DNA of 64,000 nucleotides from Sporosarcina sp. BP05 (GTDB lineage Bacteria > Bacillota > Bacilli > Bacillales_A > Planococcaceae): the NCBI RefSeq assembly GCF_014282005.1, contig NZ_JACFTD010000012.1:23908-87907 (forward strand), read 5' to 3'. Both the position numbers and the translations under genes were made by a program. Under the pieces are notes generated by a model, which saw only the letters and a list, made by a program, of their open reading frames with translations, was not told where the DNA came from and did no database searches. Below, one piece after another: positions 16,085 through 23,755 of this stretch. Position 1 is the stretch's first letter. Every line of letters begins with the position of its first letter.

Positions 16085-16948
16085 TTATTTCAACAATGTC
16101 CATCCTTCACTCTGTTCAATTCTGCCTTCTTTCATGAGTTTACCAAGTGCGCGTTTGAACGACGCTTTACTCATTTTGAACATTTCTTTTATTTCGTCAG
16201 GTGTTGATTTATCCGTGAACGGCATGCGTCCATTGACTTCATTCAAATAACGAAGAACTTTTTCAGCATCGTCTCCCTGACGCTCCTCTTTACGAGGCAA
16301 CATTGATCCGTTCATTGTCCCATCTTCACGGACGCCAATAATACGCACAGTCATTTCCTGCCCTAAGCGTGGTTCCCGTTCTTGCTCCGTATTGTGGATA
16401 AAGATACGGTAATTCTCTGGAATACTGAGCATAAACGAACCAACTGGCAACAAGCGGTACGCTCTTGCCTTCAAGTCCATGTTAAATGCAGATGCTGGCG
16501 CTTCGGCAATTTGTTCCAATACGCGTTCTTCTGTAGCAAGTCTGCCAAAAATAGTACCGCCCAAATCCATTCGAAGCGTCATGTACAGTGCATCGTCTAC
16601 CTTCGGCCATAGAGCCCGTACTTTCGGCATGTCATTTTTATTCACAAGCACTTCAATTGAAGAACCGATATCTACGAAGACTCCTTCATGATCATCCACA
16701 CGTATTACACGCGCCCAGCCAAATGTCTCAGCCGTCATATGTGGCATCTGCATCGTCGCTGAAAGCTCTCCACGTCTGTTCATGTAAAGGAAAACGTTGA
16801 CAATATCCCCTTCTTGAATATTTTCGTCTGCATCAGATGCGTTCAACATAATATGTTCTTGTTCGCCATCGCCACGCAATATCCATCTTGAACCGTCCTG
16901 CTCTAATACTTCTAACTCCACTGCATAGCCTGATTTAAGTTGTTCCAT
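16085..16948 (-). CDS. cvfB: CvfB-type S1 RNA-binding protein (YitL)
   Basis: 287 residues: three S1-type beta-barrels (about residues 1-65, 70-140, 150-220) and a C-terminal winged helix (ATPDEIKEMFKMSKASFKRALGKLMKEGRI-like). In Staphylococcus, CvfB is an RNA-binding virulence regulator; in Bacillus the homologue is YitL. Its ATG overlaps the mntR stop in a TAATG arrangement, so the two are translationally coupled. Confidence 0.88.
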   Translation of the reverse strand: MEQLKSGYAVELEVLEQDGSRWILRGDGEQEHIMLNASDADENIQEGDIVNVFLYMNRRGELSATMQMPHMTAETFGWARVIRVDDHEGVFVDIGSSIEVLVNKNDMPKVRALWPKVDDALYMTLRMDLGGTIFGRLATEERVLEQIAEAPASAFNMDLKARAYRLLPVGSFMLSIPENYRIFIHNTEQEREPRLGQEMTVRIIGVREDGTMNGSMLPRKEERQGDDAEKVLRYLNEVNGRMPFTDKSTPDEIKEMFKMSKASFKRALGKLMKEGRIEQSEGWTLLK

Positions 16949-17373
16949 TATTTATCTACCTCTTTCTTTTGATCCATTACACGTAATTTCCTAACAAATT
17001 CATCGTCTTGTCCCATCGCTTCAACTAGATCGGTTATTCGATCCATCGCATTCCAGCTCAGGTGATGTTCAATTCCTTCCACGTCTCCATAAATATTTTC
17101 TTCATCGACTCCAATAATACGAAGAAACTGTTCAAGAAGATCATGGCGACGCACAAGCTTTTTCCCGAATGAGAACCCTTTCCCTGTCAATTCAAGACCT
17201 TTGTAGCGCTCGTAAACAATATAGCCTTCCTTGTCGAGACGCTGGGCCATTTTTGTAACAGATGAAGGGAGAACCGCCAAGGATTCAGCAACGTCCGATA
17301 CACGCGCAACGCCCTTTGCTTCGATATGCAAATAAATCTGTTCAAGATAGTCTTCCATACCTGGTGTTGCCAA
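16948..17373 (-). CDS. mntR: Manganese-responsive transcriptional regulator MntR
   Basis: 141 residues of the DtxR family. Taking the TTG at 17373 as start (GGAGG, 8-nt spacer) puts every metal ligand of B. subtilis MntR at its known number: Asp8, Glu11, His77, Glu99, Glu102, His103. That agreement confirms the start over the longer upstream frame. In Mn sufficiency the family represses manganese uptake. No mntH/mntABC is next to it. Upstream is the divergent sigma-B-type small gene. Confidence 0.93.
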   Translation of the reverse strand: MATPGMEDYLEQIYLHIEAKGVARVSDVAESLAVLPSSVTKMAQRLDKEGYIVYERYKGLELTGKGFSFGKKLVRRHDLLEQFLRIIGVDEENIYGDVEGIEHHLSWNAMDRITDLVEAMGQDDEFVRKLRVMDQKKEVDK

Positions 17374-17436
17374 CTGTACCGCCTCCAGTATGTATACCCA
17401 GTCTCTTTCCCAATAACTACTTTTCAATCGCCCCAA

Positions 17437-17462
17437 GTTTAACTTTAAATTGGCAGGGGTAT
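17437..17462 (+). promoter_or_regulatory. Sigma-B promoter (consensus)
   Basis: -35 GTTTAA (17437-17442), 14-nt spacer, -10 GGGTAT (17457-17462), an exact match to GTTTAA-N14-GGGWAW. The predicted start gives a leader of about 25 nt to the ATG at 17495. Confidence 0.82.
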
Positions 17463-17494
17463 ATATTGAATACATCAGAAAAGGGGTGATTCAC

Positions 17495-17650
17495 ATGGGT
17501 CGAATTATATGGTTACTAATTGTAGCATTATTCGTGTTTTGGGTGTTAGGTCTTGTATTCAAGATTGGTGGAGGACTCATTCACATTCTTCTAGTTATCG
17601 CGATTATTGTATTTATCTTCAACCTCATAACCGGAAAACGAAGCGTCTAA
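17495..17650 (+). CDS. Small membrane protein, lmo0937 family
   Basis: 51 residues with two hydrophobic helices (IIWLLIVALFVFWVLGLVF and IHILLVIAIIVFIFNLI) separated by KIGGG, the form of the Listeria lmo0937 family of small stress-induced membrane proteins. AAAGGGGTGATTCAC precedes the ATG. It sits behind a consensus sigma-B promoter, in line with general stress expression of this family. Confidence 0.85.
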   Translation: MGRIIWLLIVALFVFWVLGLVFKIGGGLIHILLVIAIIVFIFNLITGKRSV

Positions 17651-17652
17651 CG

Positions 17653-17686
17653 AAAGGGATGTCGACATTAGTCGGCATCCCTTTTT
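17653..17686 (+). terminator. Rho-independent terminator
   Basis: Stem AAAGGGATGTCGAC / GTCGGCATCCCTTT with a 4-nt loop. Confidence 0.82.
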
Positions 17687-17689
17687 AGG

Positions 17690-18013
17690 CCTACACGATG
17701 TAGGTCAGGCAGCTGTTGCCACAGGACGCGGCGTACTAAGACTGCATTCCTTTCACTGTCTAGCTTCAGGCGCCAGACGCTGGGCCCACACGAAGTGGGT
17801 CATGCAGTCGTTGCGACACGATGTCGCGACTTTAGACTGCCTTCCTTAAAGACCTCCAGCGCTTGTCGGGGCTGGACGGCGCCTTCCGCATATCTTGTCT
17901 AGCTTCAGGCGCCAACCCCTCGAGTCGCTTCAGTCTTTAAGATAAAGGCAAAGGGCGCCTTTTTCTTAAAGACCTCCAGCGCTTGTCGGGGCTGGACGGC
18001 GCCTTCCGCATTT
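17690..18013. repeat. GC-rich dispersed repeat, copy 3 (internally duplicated)
   Basis: Fills the gap between two convergent genes. A ~47-bp module starting CTTAAAGACCTCCAGCGCTT and ending GGCGCCTTCCGCAT occurs twice without change (about 17846-17892 and 17966-18012). The motif GTCTAGCTTCAGGCGCCA also occurs twice here and again at 53681. No coding potential. Confidence 0.8.
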
Positions 18014-18015
18014 CA

Positions 18016-19128
18016 TTAGTCTATTTTCGCATAGATACATGTATTTCGTAAAACATTACCATCGGGTGATAAGGAATCTTGTTTCAAAATCCCTTCGAGA
18101 TTGAACCCCGCACGTACTGCGACACTTCGACTTTTCATGTTTTCTTCATCACAACGAATTTCTATTCTGCGCGCTCCAAGTTTTTCGAAAGCGAATTTTT
18201 CAATACGTTTAACAGCTTCTGTCATATAGCCCTGACCTTCAAATTCTGTTGCGAGCCAGTAGCCAATCTCGAATTTCGGAATCGACCAATCGATTCGATG
18301 CAGTCCCGACGAACCAACAAACTTCCCAGTTTCTTTATGGTAAACATGGAAGCGCAGGTCTTGTCTTGTGATGAAATTTGCAACTGCCTTTCGCAAGCTT
18401 TCTTCTGTCATATGCAGCTCAGGTTCCGGTTGCGCCCATGGCATCCACTTGCGAAGCGCAGGTAACGAATTCCTAATCGCGTTCCAAGCATCTGTTGCAT
18501 CACCAAGTTCAGGAGCCCGAATGACAAGCCGCTCTGATTCAAATGAATCCGTGAAATCCGGGATACGAGGAGAAGCTGCATAATCTCGTGATTTCTCTCC
18601 GTCTTCCCAAATCACAGGCGTCGTCGTTCCCGCCATGAAATCTTCCCGCGTAATACCGTAAGTCACTGCATCATAATAGGAATGCTCTTTAGGCGAAAAC
18701 CAAGCTTTCCGAAGATGTGCTTCCTTGACAAAACCTGCACGTTCGAACGTTTTTCGCATCGCGAGATTATCTTGTCTCGTATGACCTTCAAGACGTATTT
18801 TCTTACCTTGCAACCCGAATACATATTCCGCGACAAGTCGTAGAGCCTTCGGGCCGTAGCCATATCCCCTCGACATATCTGCAATACGTAAATCGAACAA
18901 CGGAATATCATCTTGCAAGTCGTAAATTTTTACGATTCCTACTTTTTCTCCGGCGTCATTTTCCACCCAGAACGTTTTCACTTCGTCCGACTCATAGCCG
19001 CCCTCTTCTATTGTTTTTTCAATCAAATGACGTCCTGGATCAGAGTTACCGTGGTAAGGCCACGTATTAGTTGTCATGAAATGAATAAGTTGCTCCTGCT
19101 CTTCCATTGTCCACTCTTGTAAATACAT
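18016..19128 (-). CDS. Tandem GNAT acetyltransferase (two-domain fusion)
   Basis: 370 residues with two GNAT domains. Domain 1 (about 1-165) has RIADMSRGYGYGPKALRLV and NLAMRKTFERAGFVKEAHLRKAW. Domain 2 (about 190-370) opens FESERLVIRAPELGDA and has FEIGYWLATEFEGQGYMTEAV and SRSVAVRAGFNLEGILKQD, typical of RimJ/RimL-type enzymes acetylating ribosomal proteins or other N-termini. An acidic, proline-containing linker joins them. ACGGAGGCG precedes the ATG. Substrates unknown. Confidence 0.85.
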   Translation of the reverse strand: MYLQEWTMEEQEQLIHFMTTNTWPYHGNSDPGRHLIEKTIEEGGYESDEVKTFWVENDAGEKVGIVKIYDLQDDIPLFDLRIADMSRGYGYGPKALRLVAEYVFGLQGKKIRLEGHTRQDNLAMRKTFERAGFVKEAHLRKAWFSPKEHSYYDAVTYGITREDFMAGTTTPVIWEDGEKSRDYAASPRIPDFTDSFESERLVIRAPELGDATDAWNAIRNSLPALRKWMPWAQPEPELHMTEESLRKAVANFITRQDLRFHVYHKETGKFVGSSGLHRIDWSIPKFEIGYWLATEFEGQGYMTEAVKRIEKFAFEKLGARRIEIRCDEENMKSRSVAVRAGFNLEGILKQDSLSPDGNVLRNTCIYAKID

Positions 19129-19155
19129 TAGAATTCGCCTCCGTATAGAACCTAC

Positions 19156-21264
19156 TTACTTATGAACGCGCAGCAATCGCAACGAGTTCAGCACAACGAG
19201 TAGCGTGGCACCCATATCCGCGAAGATGGCAATCCATAATGTCAGCCAGCCGGGAATGATAAGAAGCAATGCTATAATTTTTAAGCCTAATGCAAACATA
19301 ATGTTTTCCTTGATGATGCGCAATGTTTTTCGGCTTAATTTTATTGTATAAGGTAGTTTCCCTAAATCATCTGCCATCAGGGCAATATCTGCTGTTTCCA
19401 ATGCAGCGTCTGTACCCGCTCCCCCCATTGCTATCCCAACGGAAGCTGCAGCTAAGGCAGGTGCGTCATTGATGCCGTCTCCAACCATGGCAACACGACC
19501 ATATTGGTCACTCAATTGCTTAATCGCTTTCAACTTGTCTTCTGGCATCAACCCTGCGCGTACATCCGTAACGCCCAACTCAGTAGCAATCGCTTCAGCC
19601 GTTACCTGATGATCGCCTGTCAGCATGACTGTATGACGAATCCCTATACTTTTCAGTTGTTTAAGGACGTCACGACTTTCCGCGCGTATAGGATCCGCCA
19701 CGGCTAGCAGGCCGCTAAATTTAGTACCTGTTACAATCGCCATGACAGACTTTCCTTGACGTTGAAGAGTTGCCGCTTGCTTTAACATTGATTCTGGCAA
19801 TGCAGAAAGTTCCTGTGCCCAGCTTAGGCTGCCAATATAGGTCGTCATGCCATCAATTTCAGCATAAGCGCCTTTTCCGGTAACCGATTGGAAATTGGAC
19901 ACATCGACTTTCTGTGCGCCATGTTGATGCGCATAATCGACGACCGCTTTCGCAAGAGGATGCTGTGACATTGATTCGACTGCTGCGATTGCGCTTAGCA
20001 ATTGCTCTTGAGCAACTTCTTCACTTACGATAAAATCTGTTACTTCAGGATACCCTTTCGTTAATGTTCCGGTTTTATCGAACGCAATAACGTCAAGCCT
20101 TCCTGTTTCTTCGAGATGGATACCGCCTTTAATCAGCACGCCTTGACGTGCCGCATTACCTATCGCTGTGACAATCGCAACCGGCGTAGAAACAACTAGT
20201 GCACACGGACAACCGACAACGAGTACTGCAAGACCTTGATAGATCCACGCATTCCAATCCCCACCAAGCAATGGGGGTATTATGGCTACGAGAATGGCAA
20301 CCACGATGATTGCAGGTGTGTAGTATTTCGCGAATTTATCAACGAACTTTTGCGATGGCGCTTTTTCTGCCTGCGCATCCTCAACAAGATGGATGATCTT
20401 CGCGATTGTCGTATCACCAACGAGCTTCGTAACCGTTACTTCAAGTGCACCCTCTTCATTGAGCGTACCCGCGAATACATTATCACCGGATGTTTTCACG
20501 ACCGGGATGGATTCCCCTGTAATCGCCGCTTGATTGACCGTAGATGAACCCGTTAGGACAGCACCATCCATAGCAATTTTCTGACCTGGTTTTACGATTA
20601 GAATATCGCCGACGATAATATCTTCTGTCTGAAGCTCCACAAACGCTTTCCCACGTTTTACGAGGGCGGAAGGCGGTGCAATATCCATCAATTGACGGAT
20701 GGACTGCCGTGCTTTATTCATTGAATAGGCTTCCAACGCTTCACTAACTGCAAACAGGAAGACGACAACCGCACCTTCACGCCATTCACCAATGATCGCA
20801 GCGCCAATAATAGCAATCGTCATCAGCGTTTTCATATCGAATTCAAAACGGACCAGATTTCGCAGTCCCGTTTTAAAGATACCCATTCCACCAATTACAA
20901 TGGCGATTGCGAATAAAGTTATAGCCGCCGGATGCGTTTCTGTATAGCGAAACGAGACAACCATTCCTATTAGTAAGAACAGCAGTGAAAAAAGCGTGAC
21001 TAGATTTTCTTTCCGTTTAAAGAAAGACGTTTTCGGCTCAATTTTCTTATTTTGAAGCGGGACAACTTTAATGCCATCAAATGCACCTGCAGCTTCGAGA
21101 TCTTCAATCGTTGCGCTACCGCTGAACGCTAATTTTGATGCGCCGAAGTTCACTTGTGCATCCTCAATAGAAGGCAGACTTTTAACGTTTTTTTCAAACT
21201 TCATCGCACAACTGGCACACGTTAGATTCTCCAACCTGTATTCTTTCTTTTCAACCGTTGCCAT
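19156..21264 (-). CDS. cadA: Cd2+/Zn2+/Pb2+-exporting P-type ATPase
   Basis: About 702 residues: an N-terminal heavy-metal domain with CASC (Cys16, Cys19), eight membrane helices with the CPC motif near residue 352, phosphorylation site DKTGTLT (Asp near 393), the HP motif (SMSQHPLAKA) and hinge GDGINDAPALA. This P1B-2 ATPase pumps soft divalent cations out of the cytoplasm. The ATG at 21264 has GAGGG 8 nt upstream and overlaps the end of cadC by 14 nt, so the two are coupled and co-regulated. Confidence 0.93.
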   Translation of the reverse strand: MATVEKKEYRLENLTCASCAMKFEKNVKSLPSIEDAQVNFGASKLAFSGSATIEDLEAAGAFDGIKVVPLQNKKIEPKTSFFKRKENLVTLFSLLFLLIGMVVSFRYTETHPAAITLFAIAIVIGGMGIFKTGLRNLVRFEFDMKTLMTIAIIGAAIIGEWREGAVVVFLFAVSEALEAYSMNKARQSIRQLMDIAPPSALVKRGKAFVELQTEDIIVGDILIVKPGQKIAMDGAVLTGSSTVNQAAITGESIPVVKTSGDNVFAGTLNEEGALEVTVTKLVGDTTIAKIIHLVEDAQAEKAPSQKFVDKFAKYYTPAIIVVAILVAIIPPLLGGDWNAWIYQGLAVLVVGCPCALVVSTPVAIVTAIGNAARQGVLIKGGIHLEETGRLDVIAFDKTGTLTKGYPEVTDFIVSEEVAQEQLLSAIAAVESMSQHPLAKAVVDYAHQHGAQKVDVSNFQSVTGKGAYAEIDGMTTYIGSLSWAQELSALPESMLKQAATLQRQGKSVMAIVTGTKFSGLLAVADPIRAESRDVLKQLKSIGIRHTVMLTGDHQVTAEAIATELGVTDVRAGLMPEDKLKAIKQLSDQYGRVAMVGDGINDAPALAAASVGIAMGGAGTDAALETADIALMADDLGKLPYTIKLSRKTLRIIKENIMFALGLKIIALLLIIPGWLTLWIAIFADMGATLLVVLNSLRLLRVHK

Positions 21265-21625
21265 GCCCAACACCCTCTATCGTATGCTCATGTGCGACTT
21301 TCACGAGTTGATGGACGTGATCGTCTGCGAGCGAATAGTAGACCATTTTTCCTTTTTTCCTTGATTTAGCAAGTGCTTGTTCGCGCAAATAACGTAAGTG
21401 ATGGGAAGCAGTCGCGACGGAAGAACCAATCACTGCCGCAACATCGCATACACACATCTCTTTCTCCAGTGTCAGCGAAAAAGCAATTTTTAATCTTGTT
21501 TCATCTGCCAATGCCTTAAATATCGCGACCGCCGCCCCCATATCAGGGAGCGCCTTTTGCACACGACTTACAACTTCTTCATGAACCGTGGTCACTTCAC
21601 AAACTTCTTTTACCGTCATATTCAC
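21251..21625 (-). CDS. cadC: ArsR/SmtB-family metal sensor CadC
   Basis: 124 residues: winged helix with FKALADETRLKIAFSL and recognition helix SVATASHHLRYL. The alpha3 metal site ELCVC-like motif is EMCVCD with Cys58 and Cys60, the same numbers as plasmid pI258 CadC. The N-terminal ligand region has one cysteine (Cys9) where pI258 has two. It derepresses cadA when Cd, Pb or Zn binds. Two matching operators flank its promoter. Confidence 0.92.
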   Translation of the reverse strand: MNMTVKEVCEVTTVHEEVVSRVQKALPDMGAAVAIFKALADETRLKIAFSLTLEKEMCVCDVAAVIGSSVATASHHLRYLREQALAKSRKKGKMVYYSLADDHVHQLVKVAHEHTIEGVGHGNG

Positions 21626-21630
21626 ACCTC

Positions 21631-21709
21631 ATTCAAATGGTCGTTTGATTAACTTTAGTATATGCAATCCCTTTTGCAATTGCAAGGCTAATCAAACAGT
21701 GGTTTGAAT
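21631..21709 (-). promoter_or_regulatory. cadCA promoter flanked by two matching CadC-type operators
   Basis: Operator sites at 21690-21709 and 21631-21650 both read AATCAAAC-N4-RTTTGAAT on one strand. Between them, on the minus strand, are -35 TTGCAA (21685-21680), a 17-nt spacer and -10 TATACT (21662-21657). The -35 lies in the palindrome TTGCAATTGCAA. One operator is upstream of -35 and the other covers the leader. Confidence 0.8.
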
Positions 21710-21829
21710 ATGTATTTCCCCTTTTTGTTAATTGCTGAAATAAAGGGTTTAAGCCGATAGATGTAGAACATTTATACTTACTAACAACTTAACTTTACAT
21801 AAATCAGCCACATGAAAGAAGGGATTCCG

Positions 21830-22249
21830 ATGTATAAACGAATATTAGTCGCGGTCGACGGCTCAGTAAATTCGCACCGCGCAGCCAAACACGCCGCTCA
21901 ACTTGCCTCGTTATGTCCAGAAGTGGCCGTTGAACTTCTCTATATCCTTGAGTTTGACCGAACACGTTCAGATGTAGTCGATAATGCCAGCAGTGATGAT
22001 CTCCATATCGATCGCAAGCAGCGACTTATCCCTATTGAAGAGGCTTTCGAGCAGTTCAAAGTTCCCCATAAGCTAGTCATCAAACACGGTGACCCTGGCC
22101 CCATCATCGTTCATTTCGCCAATAGCGGTGAATTCGACCTAGTCGTTCTTGGTAGCCGGGGTCTAAATACATTTCAGGAAATGGTGCTCGGAAGTGTCAG
22201 TCATAAAGTCGCAAAGCGCGTGACAGCACCGGTTTTGATCGTTAAGTAA
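21830..22249 (+). CDS. Universal stress protein (UspA family)
   Basis: 139 residues. MYKRILVAVDGSVNSHRAAKHA is the standard start, and the ATP-type loop GSRGLNTFQEMVLGSVSHKV is intact (G-2x-G-9x-G(S/T)). Binds ATP or AMP in most relatives and is induced in stress. The ATG at 21830 follows GAAGGGA; the ATG at 21812 has no signal. Confidence 0.9.
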   Translation: MYKRILVAVDGSVNSHRAAKHAAQLASLCPEVAVELLYILEFDRTRSDVVDNASSDDLHIDRKQRLIPIEEAFEQFKVPHKLVIKHGDPGPIIVHFANSGEFDLVVLGSRGLNTFQEMVLGSVSHKVAKRVTAPVLIVK

Positions 22250-22335
22250 AGAAGCTTGTTGCAGTGGTAAAAATAATGCTCGGGTTTACTAGAGACTTCA
22301 GAAATTTACCCGTGTTTTCAAAGTTTCAACACGTA

Positions 22336-22366
22336 AAAAGCGGGGCGCATTAGCGCTTCGCTTTTA
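22336..22366 (+). terminator. Hairpin downstream of the usp gene
   Basis: Stem AAAAGCG-GGGCGC / GCGCTT-CGCTTTT with a 4-nt loop. It could equally end the decayed frame on the other strand. Confidence 0.6.
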
Positions 22367-22546
22367 ATTTCAACGCATATCCATCTTTAGTGTCCCCATC
22401 CAAAATAGTTTCATGGTAATTCCCTGTCACCAAGCCACCCGGTTCACCCGCTTAAGCGTCGCGCAACATTTTGTCGGTAGTTGCCCCTTTCGCCGGTAGA
22501 AGCTTATAGGCGTCGTCTGGCACCACTGCAATAAGTATACTAATTA
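22350..22546 (-). pseudogene. Decayed gene remnant
   Basis: On the minus strand one frame reads SILIAVVPDDAYKLLPAKG, then ATTDKMLRDA, a stop, and in the same frame AGEPGGLVTGNYHETILDGD then TKDGYALKLKAKR and a stop. The composition is protein-like, but there is no start or ribosome binding site and there is an internal stop (about 22428). The C-terminal part vaguely recalls 3-hydroxyisobutyrate-dehydrogenase-like sequences; I would not rely on that. Confidence 0.35.
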
Positions 22547-22560
22547 GCTAATTGTTCCAA

Positions 22561-22606
22561 CAAAAAAGGACGGACCAGCCACTACTGGCCGGTCCCATCC
22601 TCTTTT
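22561..22606 (-). terminator. Terminator of the mrp operon
   Basis: Stem GGACGGACCAGCCA / TGGCCGGTCC-ATCC, then six T's on the minus strand. The mrpG stop codon lies in its loop. Confidence 0.8.
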
Positions 22607-22962
22607 ATTTTATCTTTATGCAAAACCTCATACAATTCATCCTCAGTAGAAATATCCGCTAGCTTCACATTCGACCGATAAGCCGCTCGGACAATCAAAT
22701 GCCCGGCAACAGGTGCCGTTAGAAAGACGAAAACAATTCCCAAAAGAAGGCGTACACTTACGAAATGTTGACTGAACAAAAAGTAAATAAAAGCGCCTGA
22801 CAAAGTTAACAAGACGGCAAGCGTCGAACTTTTCGTCGCTGCATGCGATCTTGTGTAAACATCAGGCAGCCGAAGCAATCCAAAGACACTTATTACGCTC
22901 GCAACTCCGCCTGTCAATATCAGAAATGCGCCTACGAATTCACCTATCGTGCTTACGTTCAA
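22582..22962 (-). CDS. mrpG: Na+/H+ antiporter subunit MrpG
   Basis: 126 residues with three helices. FGLLRLPDVYTRSHAATKSSTLAVLL is the PhaG/MnhG/YufB signature. I prefer the TTG at 22962 (AGGGG, 8-nt spacer) over the GTG at 22971, whose signal would overlap it. Overlaps mrpF by 23 nt. Last gene of the seven-gene antiporter operon. Confidence 0.9.
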   Translation of the reverse strand: MNVSTIGEFVGAFLILTGGVASVISVFGLLRLPDVYTRSHAATKSSTLAVLLTLSGAFIYFLFSQHFVSVRLLLGIVFVFLTAPVAGHLIVRAAYRSNVKLADISTEDELYEVLHKDKIKEDGTGQ

Positions 22963-23224
22963 CGATAACACCCCTCTCGATGAATTTTGAGAAGGCGATT
23001 GTACCTATAAACGATAGAATCCCTAGTATCAGAATGACTTCTAAAAATGCTTTTGTGTTCATCACCACTGAAATGACGGCTATCATAGCGATCAAGTTTA
23101 CACCAATCATATCGAGCCCAATAACACGATCCGGCATCGAAGGACCGAGAATGATTCGTATGACAGCTATTGCAATCGTTATCGAGAATAATACGAGCGA
23201 AGTCGTCAGCATTGCTTGAATCAT
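22940..23224 (-). CDS. mrpF: Na+/H+ antiporter subunit MrpF
   Basis: 94 residues with three helices: IAIAVIRIILGPSMPDRVIGLDMIGVNLIAMIA matches the MnhF/YufC family, whose members can also move bile acids. The ATG shares one base with the mrpE stop (TGATG). Confidence 0.92.
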   Translation of the reverse strand: MIQAMLTTSLVLFSITIAIAVIRIILGPSMPDRVIGLDMIGVNLIAMIAVISVVMNTKAFLEVILILGILSFIGTIAFSKFIERGVIVERKHDR

Positions 23225-23706
23225 CAGCGGGTCACCTCCATGATTGCTCTTTCAAAGTTATGCAGTTGCATCAAAAGTCCATCGCGGGACTTTTCAACGT
23301 CCATCGCGTGGATATAAAGAACATTTCCTTCAGGCGACACTTCCATGACGACAGATCCAGGAGTCAATGTCAGTAGCAGCGATAGCATTGTCACTTCTGA
23401 ATCGCTTTCCAAAACGGTTTCATATTTAAATATGCCTGGTTTAATTTTTAATTTCGGGCTAAGAATTTGTTTCAACACGACGATGCTCGATTTAGTCAGC
23501 TCTGATATGAAAATGAACAGCAACTTGATTGTCGCGTATAAACGGCGCAAGTAAAACTGTGTTCCGAAGAACCGGTGCATGAAAAATATGATTCCAGTCC
23601 CGACCAGGAAGCCGGCAAAGAAAGTCGTAAATCTCAACTCATCTTCATCCATCAAAAGCATCCAAAGAAAAGCTATAAATAAATTTAACAGTAATTGGGC
23701 TGGCAT
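23224..23706 (-). CDS. mrpE: Na+/H+ antiporter subunit MrpE
   Basis: 160 residues: N-terminal hydrophobic pair (LLLNLFIAFLWMLL), then the conserved core LTPGSVVMEVSPEGNVLYIHAMDV of the MnhE family. GAGGTGAAGGTT precedes the ATG. The 49-bp gap to mrpD is the largest inside the operon. Confidence 0.92.
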   Translation of the reverse strand: MPAQLLLNLFIAFLWMLLMDEDELRFTTFFAGFLVGTGIIFFMHRFFGTQFYLRRLYATIKLLFIFISELTKSSIVVLKQILSPKLKIKPGIFKYETVLESDSEVTMLSLLLTLTPGSVVMEVSPEGNVLYIHAMDVEKSRDGLLMQLHNFERAIMEVTR

Positions 23707-23755
23707 TAACCTTCACCTCTTCTTTCCGGCCAATGAACGAGGACCTTCTCTTCAA

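Noticed and set aside
17374..17494. MntR operator in the mntR upstream region
   Set aside because: No palindrome resembling the MntR box; only the sigma-B promoter of the divergent gene is clear.
21735..21771. Possible sigma-B promoter for the universal stress protein (GTTAAT ... GGGTTT)
   Set aside because: Both boxes have mismatches, including the key A of the -10; too weak beside the three good matches.
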